NCBI GenBank assembly: GCA_037724045.1
Contig: JBBJOW010000006.1
Location: forward strand, 32,305 to 96,304
DNA: 64,000 bases
Source: DATLGB01 sp037724045
GTDB lineage: Bacteria > Actinomycetota > Thermoleophilia > Solirubrobacterales > Solirubrobacteraceae
Direction: 5' to 3'
In this document: piece after piece, positions 25,266 through 31,998 of the stretch
How positions within the stretch are numbered: position 1 is the stretch's first letter
Layout: each line of letters opens with the position of its first letter
Position numbers and translations under genes: made by a program
The notes under the pieces: generated by a model
The model's database searches: none
Told to the model about the DNA's origin: nothing
Seen by the model: only the letters and a program-made list of their open reading frames with translations

Positions 25266-25933
25266 TCCAGGGCCCGGCCGAGCTGCTGCCCGTGTCCTCG
25301 TCGGGGCACGTCGCGGCGGCGCGGGCGCTGTGGGGCCTGGAGGGGGACGAGGTGGCGCTGCACGCCGGGTCGCTTGCGGCCCTGGTCCTGGGCTGCCGCG
25401 GCGAGGCGTTCGCGATCCTGCGGCGGCTGACCTGGCGACGGGTCGGGATGCACCTGCTCGCCGGCGGCATCCCCGCGACCGCGGGCTTCGCGCTGGAGCG
25501 CCGCGCCGCGTCGCTTCCCGTCGTCCCTGGCCTCCTGGTCGGGGCGGCGCTGCTGGTGGCGGCCGAACGGGAAGGCGGGGCGCGGAAGCGATGGGACGCG
25601 GGTCCGGCGGACGGGGCTTGGCTCGGGCTGGCGCAGGCGGCGGCGCTGTGGCCGGGGGTGTCGCGCAACGGGGCGACCCTGGCGGCGGCGCGTTGGCGCG
25701 GCTTCGCCCGCGAGGAGGCCAATCCGCTGTCGCGAGAGGTCGGCGTGCCGGTGACGCTCGGTGCCGTGCTGCTGCGCCGGGGCGGCCTGACCACCGGGAC
25801 GGCGGCGGCGTTCGCGAGCGCGCTCGCCGCGCTGCCGCTCCTTCGCGTGGTGGACCGCGGGGGACCGCTGTGGCCGTGGGCGCTGGAGCGCGCCGGGCTG
25901 GCGCTGGTCCTCCTGCGAGAATCGCGGCGATGA
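25217..25933 (+). CDS. uppP: Undecaprenyl-diphosphate phosphatase (UppP/BacA family), divergent and short
   Basis: About 238 residues. QGPAELLPVSSSGHVAAARA near the N-terminus and PGVSRNGATLAAARW are the two phosphatase motifs of UppP, which frees undecaprenyl phosphate from its diphosphate for reuse in wall synthesis. Several hydrophobic segments are visible. The family is usually 260-290 residues, and here charged and Ala/Gly-rich linkers replace some loops, so it is a divergent member. The GTG at 25217 lies inside dedA; no other standard start precedes the first motif, so a long overlap seems unavoidable. Stop overlaps the purM start (ATGA). Confidence 0.82.
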   Translation: MAARARRRDAELLLGLIQGPAELLPVSSSGHVAAARALWGLEGDEVALHAGSLAALVLGCRGEAFAILRRLTWRRVGMHLLAGGIPATAGFALERRAASLPVVPGLLVGAALLVAAEREGGARKRWDAGPADGAWLGLAQAAALWPGVSRNGATLAAARWRGFAREEANPLSREVGVPVTLGAVLLRRGGLTTGTAAAFASALAALPLLRVVDRGGPLWPWALERAGLALVLLRESRR

Positions 25934-27015
25934 GCGACGCCTACGCCGCCGCAGGGGTGGACACGCGCAGCGCCGACGCCGGCGTCGCGGCGATCGTGCG
26001 GGCGCTGGGCGCCATCGAGACCGGCTCGCCGTCGCGGTCCGTGGCGCCGCCCGGGCACTACGCGGCGGTCCTGAAGATCGCTCCGAACCTCGGCATCGCG
26101 ATCGGGACGGATTCCGCCGGCTCGAAGGTGATCGTCGCCGAGCAGACCGGCCGCTTCGACACGATCGGCATCGACTGCGTCGCCATGAACGTCAACGACG
26201 TGGTCTGCATCGGGGCCGAGCCGATCGCCCTCGTCGACTACCTGGCCGTGGAGCGCTCGGATCCGGAGATGCTGGCCGCGATCGCCTCCGGCCTGGCGCG
26301 CGGCGCCGCCGAGGCCGGCGTCGAGATCCCCGGCGGCGAGCTCGCGGTACTGCCCGAGGTCGTCCGCGGTCACCCGTCGCCCAACGGCTTCGACATCGTC
26401 GGCACGTGCTTCGGGACGGTCGCGCTCGACGCCATGATCACGGGCGAGACCCGGCAGCCGGGGGACGCGGTGATCGGGCTGCCGTCGAGCGGAATCCACT
26501 CCAACGGCTACACGCTCGCCCGCCGTGCCCTGCTCGAGGATGCGGGCTGGAGCCTCGACGACCGGCCGACAGAGCTGGCGGGGGACTCGGTCGCCGACGT
26601 CCTGCTCGAGCCGACGGTCATCTACGTGCGCGCAGCGCTGGACCTGCTGCGCTCGGACATCGAGGTCCGCGCGCTGGCCCACATCACCGGCGGCGGCATC
26701 ATGAACCTGCTGCGTTTCCCGGGAGCGGCCGGCTGGTCGATCGACGCGCCCCTGGCACCCCAGCCCGTCTTCGCCGCGATCGCCGGAGCCGCCTCGGTGG
26801 GGCCGGAGGAGATGTACGACGTGTTCAACATGGGCTGCGGCTTCGTCGCCGTCGTGCCCGACGCCGACGCGGACGCCGCCGTCGAGCTGCTCGGCCGGCG
26901 CCATCCCGGCACCGCACGCATCGGCACGCTCACCGAGCGCGCGGGCGTCGTGGAGCTAGGAGGCCTCGGGCTCGGCGCCACGCGCGATCGCGGCGTCCAC
27001 CTTCTCACCGGGTGA
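25930..27015 (+). CDS. purM: Phosphoribosylformylglycinamidine cyclo-ligase (AIR synthetase)
   Basis: 361 residues. ATP-dependent ring closure giving aminoimidazole ribonucleotide, step five of purine synthesis. Start MSDAYAAAGVDTRSADAGVA, then IGTDSAGSKVIVAEQTGRFD, GIDCVAMNVNDVVCIGAEPI and IPGGELAVLPEVV form the N-terminal nucleotide domain; GLPSSGIHSNGYTLARRALL and HITGGGIMNLLRF complete the C-terminal domain, and NMGCGFVAVVP is near the end. The start overlaps uppP by ATGA. Its last 60 bases overlap a small convergent gene. Confidence 0.95.
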   Translation: MSDAYAAAGVDTRSADAGVAAIVRALGAIETGSPSRSVAPPGHYAAVLKIAPNLGIAIGTDSAGSKVIVAEQTGRFDTIGIDCVAMNVNDVVCIGAEPIALVDYLAVERSDPEMLAAIASGLARGAAEAGVEIPGGELAVLPEVVRGHPSPNGFDIVGTCFGTVALDAMITGETRQPGDAVIGLPSSGIHSNGYTLARRALLEDAGWSLDDRPTELAGDSVADVLLEPTVIYVRAALDLLRSDIEVRALAHITGGGIMNLLRFPGAAGWSIDAPLAPQPVFAAIAGAASVGPEEMYDVFNMGCGFVAVVPDADADAAVELLGRRHPGTARIGTLTERAGVVELGGLGLGATRDRGVHLLTG

Positions 27016-27249
27016 CTTCGGCGGCGGCGGCGCGTTGGCCTCGTCCTCGTCCTCCTTGCGCTCCGCGTCGGTGGGCTCGCGCCGCGCCGGATCCTCCTCG
27101 CCCATCGCCGCTGGGGTCATCTCGTCCTTGTTGGCCTGCGCGAGCGCGTCGCGCGCCTCTCCGGCCCGATCATCGTTGCGTTCGCTCTGGCGCGCAAGGT
27201 CATCCACTTCCGCTTCGCGCCGGTCGGCCAGCTCATCGTGTTCGCTCAT
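26956..27249 (-). CDS. Small hydrophilic hypothetical protein, 97 aa
   Basis: ATG at 27249 starts MSEHDELADRREAEVDDLAR; the whole protein is strongly charged (Asp/Glu/Arg) with a Pro run near the end (ANAPPPPKSPGEK) and is probably disordered. An upstream TTG at 27324 would add a segment that begins in a very similar way (MSEQDPEAG), possibly a chance repeat. It overlaps the 3' end of purM by 60 bases on the other strand. No family recognised; a stress- or nucleic-acid-associated small protein is only a guess. Confidence 0.5.
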   Translation of the reverse strand: MSEHDELADRREAEVDDLARQSERNDDRAGEARDALAQANKDEMTPAAMGEEDPARREPTDAERKEDEDEANAPPPPKSPGEKVDAAIARGAEPEAS

Positions 27250-27408
27250 GGCAACCCCCGTACCCGGCCGGAGGCCTTCGGTAGCGTTTTGTCGCATCCC
27301 CGCCTCGGGATCCTGCTCGCTCAAGCGTCGCGCGGCGCTGTGCTCCCGATTCGCCGGTCCTCGCGGCGCATGGCGGCATACCCCACGCCGATCGCGTCGT
27401 AGCGGGCG
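27250..27408. other. Intergenic stretch upstream of the small hydrophilic gene
   Basis: 159 bases between folE (stop side) and the small gene. A GCGTTTTGTCGC segment near 27282 is the only AT-richer patch and could belong to a promoter. I see no terminator or further gene. Confidence 0.3.
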
Positions 27409-27960
27409 TCAGGCACTACTGGTGCTGAGCGCCAGGAACTCCGCGCGCGTGCGGGCGTCGTCGCGGACGCGGCCCCGCAGGGCGGAGGTCGTCGTGCGTG
27501 AGCCGGGCTTCTGGACGCCGCGCAGGGTCATGCAGAAGTGCTCGGCGTCGAGGACGACGCCGACGCCCTTCGGGCTGAGCTCGCGCTCGATCCAGTCGGC
27601 CACCTGGACGGTCATTCGCTCCTGGACCTGCAGCCGGCGGGCGAAGTGCTCGACCACGCGGGCGAGCTTGGAGAGCCCGACGATCCGCTCGCTCGGCAGA
27701 TAGGCGACGTGGGCGTGGCCGACGAACGGGATCAGGTGGTGCTCGCACAACGAGTGGAACGGGATCGAGCGCGCGACGACGAGCTCGTCGTAGCCCTCCG
27801 CGTTGGGGAAGGTGGTCGCGGTGAAGGGTTGCGGGGTGAGCAGCTCGGCGTACGCGGCGGCCACCCGGCGCGGGGTGTCGCGCAGACCCTCCTGTCCCAT
27901 GTCGACGTCCAGCGCGAGCAGCAGGTCGCGGGCGGCGCGGGCGGCAGCGTCGAGGTCCAT
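27409..27960 (-). CDS. folE: GTP cyclohydrolase I
   Basis: 183 residues, the usual size. First step of tetrahydrofolate (and other pterin) synthesis: GTP to 7,8-dihydroneopterin triphosphate, zinc dependent, cytoplasmic decamer. SIPFHSLCEHHLIPFVGHAH carries the zinc-binding Cys and the catalytic His residues; SERIVGLSKLARVVEHFARR and the late AEHFCMTLRGVQKPGSRTTT, with the second zinc Cys, are intact. It follows the nuclease gene by 26 bases on the same strand. Confidence 0.96.
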   Translation of the reverse strand: MDLDAAARAARDLLLALDVDMGQEGLRDTPRRVAAAYAELLTPQPFTATTFPNAEGYDELVVARSIPFHSLCEHHLIPFVGHAHVAYLPSERIVGLSKLARVVEHFARRLQVQERMTVQVADWIERELSPKGVGVVLDAEHFCMTLRGVQKPGSRTTTSALRGRVRDDARTRAEFLALSTSSA

Positions 27961-27986
27961 CGCCTGACGCAGATTAGCCTCGAGGC

Positions 27987-28460
27987 TTAGGCGCAGTCCG
28001 CGCTGAGGCCGCGTCCGGCGGAGCGCGCCTCACGTGCCGCGTCGCGGTAACGCCCGACGCGGGCGAAGGGACGGTCGAACACGTAGACCGCCGCCCACCC
28101 GCGCCGCACGACCGCCTCCCCGACGTCGGTGCCCGAGCGGGTCTCGACGTAGGCGAGCAGACGCCCGTAGCGGTCGCGCTCATCCTGCGTGCCGTCCGTG
28201 ACCAGCCGCACCCGGCGGCCTTCGACCAGCGAGGTGAGCGCGCGGGTCGCCGCCTCATGGCCGCATTCAGCGGGGGAGACCTCCGGCGTGTCGATCCCGA
28301 GCAGCCGCACGGTCTCCGAGCCGCCCTCCACGCGCACCACCAGCGTGTCGCCGTCGATGACGCGCTCGACGCTGCCCTCCTGCGCCTCCCCCTCGAGCGC
28401 GAGCCGGCCGCCCGCGGCGGCGAGGAGGACGACCAGGACGATGACGATCAGGCGGGACAC
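27987..28460 (-). CDS. Secreted thermonuclease-like (SNase) protein
   Basis: 157 residues with an N-terminal signal segment (LIVIVLVVLLAAAGGRLAL). VERVIDGDTLVVRVEGGSET then VRLLGIDTPE is the SNase start with the calcium Asp and the first catalytic Arg; DERDRYGRLLAYVE carries the second Arg region and the Glu. These enzymes cleave DNA or RNA outside the cell, probably for nutrient gain or in the envelope. A Cys pair (AECGHEA and the C-terminal SADCA) could form a disulfide. Confidence 0.9.
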   Translation of the reverse strand: MSRLIVIVLVVLLAAAGGRLALEGEAQEGSVERVIDGDTLVVRVEGGSETVRLLGIDTPEVSPAECGHEAATRALTSLVEGRRVRLVTDGTQDERDRYGRLLAYVETRSGTDVGEAVVRRGWAAVYVFDRPFARVGRYRDAAREARSAGRGLSADCA

Positions 28461-28549
28461 CGACGAGGCATGGTCGCGGCGCGCCCGGCGGCAGGCAAGC
28501 GATGTTGCAGAACGGGTCGGGATCGGGCCCAGATGGGTAGCTTCCCGGC

Positions 28550-29314
28550 ATGGCCAGAATCTTCAGCGCACGCACCCTGCTCCTCGGTGGACTGGCGGCC
28601 GGCGCCGCCTACGCCGCCCGCAACCGGGAGAAGGTCATGGGCCTCCTCGGCGGCGGCAGCAGCAGCAGCCCCGAGCCCTACGCGGCGCCGGCCGGCACGG
28701 CCGCCGTGCAGCGCGACGAGCCGATGCCCCCGCCGCCGGTCGCCAACGTCGACGTCGGTGGCCCGCCGGCCAACACGGCGACCCACGTCCCGGCCCCCGA
28801 GCCCTTCGTGCACGAGGCCGGCGCGGGCATCGACGAGCTCGCCGAGGAGGAGGCCGCCGCCGCGGAAGCGGCCAACATCGGCGGCGTGCCCGAGGAGTAT
28901 CCGAGCGAGGAGGACCTCACCCGACCGCTCGACGAGGCGATGCGGCCGGTCGAGGAGGCGGGCGGCGGCTACTCGGAGGGCCGTGAGCTCGCCGAGAGCG
29001 ACCTGATCGACAACGCCGAGCCGGCGGCCGGCGACCCCATCGACGGCGAGCGCGCGATCGACGACGTGATCGAGGCCCAGGATGAGGGCGGGCGGGGTGA
29101 GATCGGCGAGAGCGACGAGGCGACGCTGCAGACGCCCCTCGCCGACGCGCCGCCGCCCTCCGGAGCGCCCGCGATCGACCTCCCGCCGCCGCCGGAGGAC
29201 GCCCCCGACGCCGCCGCGATCACGCCGTCCGGGACCGCCATGCCCGAGGAGTCCACGCCGGCCGGGGAGTCGCCGGACGAGGACGACTCGCGCCCGCAAG
29301 ACGGCTCGAGCTAG
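28550..29314 (+). CDS. Hypothetical protein with N-terminal membrane anchor and acidic low-complexity tail
   Basis: 254 residues. MARIFSARTLLLGGLAAGAA is a short hydrophobic anchor followed by YAARNREKVMGLLGGG, a pattern seen in actinobacterial proteins of unknown role. The rest is rich in Pro, Ala, Asp and Glu with no fold evident (EELAEEEAAAAEAANIGG-like patches, IDNAEPAAGDPIDGERAIDD). It lies 25 bases upstream of a Ser/Thr kinase gene, so it may share its transcript and be a substrate or scaffold; that is inference from position. Confidence 0.6.
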   Translation: MARIFSARTLLLGGLAAGAAYAARNREKVMGLLGGGSSSSPEPYAAPAGTAAVQRDEPMPPPPVANVDVGGPPANTATHVPAPEPFVHEAGAGIDELAEEEAAAAEAANIGGVPEEYPSEEDLTRPLDEAMRPVEEAGGGYSEGRELAESDLIDNAEPAAGDPIDGERAIDDVIEAQDEGGRGEIGESDEATLQTPLADAPPPSGAPAIDLPPPPEDAPDAAAITPSGTAMPEESTPAGESPDEDDSRPQDGSS

Positions 29315-29339
29315 TCGAGCAGCCGCGCGGCATGGGAGC

Positions 29340-30857
29340 ATGGGCGTGGGAATGAGCCCGCTCGTCGGCACCCTGCTCTCCGGCCGCTACCGCCTCGACG
29401 CCCAGATCGGGACGGGAGGTATGTCCACGGTCTACCGCGCGTTCGACACGACGCTCGAGCGCACGGTCGCCGTCAAGCTCATGCACCGCGAGATCGCGTC
29501 GGACTCCGACCAGCTCGAGCGGTTCCGCCGCGAGGCGCGCGCGGTGGCCCAGTTCAGCCATCCGCACATCGTCGGGGTCATCGACTCCGGCGAGGACGAC
29601 CACCGCCCCTACATCGTCTTCGAGTACGTCGAGGGCGAGACCCTCAAGGACCGCATCCGCCGGTCGGGGAGCCTGCCCGTCGACGAGGCGCTCGCCTACG
29701 CGATCGAGATCACGCGCGCGCTCGGTGCCGCGCACACGCGCGGGATCGTCCACCGCGACATCAAGCCCCAGAACGTCCTCATCGACGAGGAGGGCATGGC
29801 CAAGGTCACCGACTTCGGCATCGCGCGGTTGCTGGACGAGAACGGCCTGACCGCCGACGGCCGCGTCCTGGGCACGACGGACTACGTCTCCCCCGAGCAG
29901 GCCCTCGGCCATGCCGTCAACGGGCAGTCGGACATCTACTCGCTCGGCGTCGTGATGTACGAGATGCTCGCCGGCGACGTCCCCTTCCACGGCGAGAACC
30001 AGGTCGCGGTGGCGATGAAGCACGTCCGCGAGGACATCCCCGACATCGCGCGCCTGCGCCCGGAGGTCACGGCGAGCGTCGCCTCCGTGGTCGACCGCAT
30101 GACCGACAAGGCGCTTGACCGCCGCTACCCGGACACGGTCACCCTGGAGGACGACCTCGAGGACGCGCTGGCTCACGAAGCCGCCCGCAGCGGGCGCGCG
30201 ACCGGTGAGGCGACGGCGGTCCTGCGCACCCTGCCCGCCCGCTCGCGGCGCAGCGTCCCCCTGCGCATGCGCGGGCGCCGCGTCGTGGCCGGGACGATCC
30301 TGGCGACGCTGGCCATCGCCGCGGTCCTCGCCCTCGTACTGGTCGACGCCGGTCAGCGCGTGCAGAGCGGCACGGGGACGCCGAGCGGTCCGCCGCCGGC
30401 CGACACCGAGCCCGTCTCCGTCGGCCGCACGTCGGCGATGGACTACGACCCGCTGGGCGGCGACGGCGAGCACCCCGACGAGACCGCCTTCGCGGTCGAC
30501 ACCGACCCCGCCACCGCGTGGACGACGGAGAACTACCGCGACCTCGACCTCCTCAAGGACGGCGTCGGGATCTACGTCGACGCCAAGCCCGATGTCGAGG
30601 CGATCACCATGCGCATCCAGACGGCCAAGACGGGCTGGGAGGCGACGATCTACGGCGCGCCCGCCGGGGACCCTCCACAGTCCATCGAGGGGGGCTGGAC
30701 GAAGCTCGGGGGCGGCACCCTCGACGACAAGAAGCAGGACTTCGCGCTCGACACCGCCAGCCAGCGCTTCCGCTACTACCTCGTGTGGATCACCCGACTG
30801 CCGCCGGAGACCGAGAACGTCGAGATCGCCGAGGTCTCCCTGTTCGAAACGGACTAG
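29340..30857 (+). CDS. Transmembrane Ser/Thr protein kinase with extracellular discoidin-like domain
   Basis: About 505 residues. GRYRLDAQIGTGGMSTVYRA (P-loop), VAVKLM (ATP Lys), IVHRDIKPQNVLIDEEG, KVTDFGIARL and DYVSPEQALGH show a complete Hanks-type kinase. One membrane segment near residue 320 (GTILATLAIAAVLALVLV) is followed by an outside domain of about 150 residues (ETAFAVDTDPATAWTTENY and YYLVWITRLPPETENVEIAE) resembling an F5/8 C-type beta-sandwich that may sense wall glycans. Two ATGs are possible, 29340 and 29352. The stop TAG lies within the left end of a palindromic repeat. Confidence 0.9.
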   Translation: MGVGMSPLVGTLLSGRYRLDAQIGTGGMSTVYRAFDTTLERTVAVKLMHREIASDSDQLERFRREARAVAQFSHPHIVGVIDSGEDDHRPYIVFEYVEGETLKDRIRRSGSLPVDEALAYAIEITRALGAAHTRGIVHRDIKPQNVLIDEEGMAKVTDFGIARLLDENGLTADGRVLGTTDYVSPEQALGHAVNGQSDIYSLGVVMYEMLAGDVPFHGENQVAVAMKHVREDIPDIARLRPEVTASVASVVDRMTDKALDRRYPDTVTLEDDLEDALAHEAARSGRATGEATAVLRTLPARSRRSVPLRMRGRRVVAGTILATLAIAAVLALVLVDAGQRVQSGTGTPSGPPPADTEPVSVGRTSAMDYDPLGGDGEHPDETAFAVDTDPATAWTTENYRDLDLLKDGVGIYVDAKPDVEAITMRIQTAKTGWEATIYGAPAGDPPQSIEGGWTKLGGGTLDDKKQDFALDTASQRFRYYLVWITRLPPETENVEIAEVSLFETD

Positions 30858-31021
30858 TGGTGCGTCTCGTAACTCCGCGCCGGAAATGCCGGGATGCCGG
30901 CGCCTGCTGGCAAGGACGCAGGGAGGGTGCAATGGCGGAGCCCTTGCCCCGAGCGAGGACACAGCCAGGCGGTGAACGGCGCCCGGCATTTCGGGTGTGG
31001 GGTTACGAGACGGGCCACTAG
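30854..31021. repeat. Palindromic structured element, copy A (168 bp)
   Basis: Fills the gap between two convergent genes and includes both stop codons. Ends are inverted: CTAGTGG-tgc-GTCTCGTAAC (30854-30873) against GTTACGAGAC-ggg-CCACTAG (31002-31021). Inside, AAATGCCGG (30884-30892) pairs with CCGGCATTT (30983-30991). The core GGCGCC/GGCGCC and CTGG/CCAG stems enclose conserved loops with two AGGAC motifs. A second copy lies at 37940-38103. In copy B the outer and middle stem sequences differ but still pair, while the core is nearly identical, which points to a conserved structure as RNA or cruciform DNA. No transposase is present. Confidence 0.8.
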
Positions 31022-31998
31022 ATGCGCTCGAGGGCGAGCGCAAGGAGGCGGTCGCAGAGCGTGACGAAGTCCACGCCGCTCGCCGCCCACAGCGACGCGT
31101 AGACCGAGGTCGGCGTGAAGCCCGGCAGCGTGTTGAGCTCGTTGACGAGGACCCGGTCGTCCTCGACGAAGAAGTCCACGCGGGCGAGCCCGGCGCAGCC
31201 GGTGCGCACGAACGTCTCCACGGCGAGGCGGCGGACCTCCTCGCGCGCCGCGGCAGGCACGCGCGCCGGGATCATCAGCTCCATGCCGCCGGGCGTGTAC
31301 TTGGCCTCGTAGTCGTAGAAGTCGGCGGCGCCGGTGAGGACGATCTCCCCGGGCACGCTCGCCTGAGGCGCGTCCGAGTGAAGCGAGGTCGGATTGCCGA
31401 GCACCGCGCACTCGACCTCGACCCCGGGCGACATCGCCTCGGCGATGACGAGCGAGTCGTGGGCGAAGGCGGACGCGAGCGCGGCCGGCAGCTCTCCGGC
31501 GGCCGCCACCTTGACGATGCCGATCGACGATCCCGCCCGGGCGGGCTTGACGAACTGGGGGAACCCGAGGCGCTCGCACCGGGACGCTTCCGAGCGAAGC
31601 GAGGTTGGATCGCCCGGGCGCACGGCGACGTAGTCGACCTGGGGGACGCCGGCCGAGGCCAGCACCTCCTTGAAGACCACCTTGTCCATGCACAGCGAGG
31701 ACGCGAGCACGCCCGCGCCGACGTAGGGGACGTCGAGCAGCTCGAGCAGGCCCTGCACCGTGCCGTCCTCGCCGTAGGGACCGTGCAGCACGGGGAAGGC
31801 GACGTCGGCGCCGAGCAGCCCGCCGGCCGGTGACAGTGCAAGCGGCTCGCCGTCGTGCTGCCACGCACCTTCGCGCGAGAGGAAGACGTCGAGAACGTCG
31901 TGGCCCGCCTCGGCCACCGCGGTGCGCACCGCCGCGCCCGACGCCAGTGACACCTCGTGCTCCGACGAGCGGCCGCCGGAGAGCACGGCCACTCGCAT
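31018..31998 (-). CDS. ddl: D-alanine--D-alanine ligase
   Basis: 326 residues. Joins two D-Ala with ATP for the peptidoglycan stem peptide, cytoplasmic. MRVAVLSGGRSSEHEVSLAS start, VLHGPYGEDGTVQGLLELL, FVKPARAGSSIGIVKV (ATP grasp) and RVDFFVEDDRVLVNELNTLP (metal-binding) are intact. Two short in-frame insertions, NPTSLHSDA and DPTSLRSEA, are encoded by nearly identical 30-base repeats and look like absorbed mobile repeats in surface loops. The start overlaps the pknB stop (TGATG); the TAG stop lies in the right end of palindromic element copy A. Last gene of the fha-pst-rod-pbp-pkn operon. Confidence 0.95.
   Translation of the reverse strand: MRVAVLSGGRSSEHEVSLASGAAVRTAVAEAGHDVLDVFLSREGAWQHDGEPLALSPAGGLLGADVAFPVLHGPYGEDGTVQGLLELLDVPYVGAGVLASSLCMDKVVFKEVLASAGVPQVDYVAVRPGDPTSLRSEASRCERLGFPQFVKPARAGSSIGIVKVAAAGELPAALASAFAHDSLVIAEAMSPGVEVECAVLGNPTSLHSDAPQASVPGEIVLTGAADFYDYEAKYTPGGMELMIPARVPAAAREEVRRLAVETFVRTGCAGLARVDFFVEDDRVLVNELNTLPGFTPTSVYASLWAASGVDFVTLCDRLLALALERI
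31369..31398. repeat. REP-like 30-bp repeat inside ddl, copy 2
   Basis: On the coding strand it reads GGCAATCCGACCTCGCTTCA and then CTCGGACGCG. It matches the copy at 31585-31614 at about 26 of 30 positions and contains the CTCGCTTC core also seen in recF and rnpA. It encodes the NPTSLHSDA insertion in Ddl. Confidence 0.6.
31585..31614. repeat. REP-like 30-bp repeat inside ddl, copy 1
   Basis: On the coding strand it reads GGCGATCCAACCTCGCTTCG and then CTCGGAAGCG, encoding DPTSLRSEA between the strands VRPG and ERLGFPQFV. Ddl proteins usually have a shorter loop here. The near-identity with copy 2, 216 bases away, argues for insertion of a dispersed repeat rather than protein-level selection. 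Confidence 0.6.

Noticed and set aside
30854..31021. Insertion sequence or MITE with target-site duplication
   Set aside because: Inverted ends exist, but no transposase or flanking direct duplication is visible and the two copies have different end sequences, so I list it as a structured repeat instead.
30854..31021. Known riboswitch, hammerhead or twister ribozyme
   Set aside because: None of the conserved cores I know (for example CUGAUGA and GAAA of hammerheads) are present.
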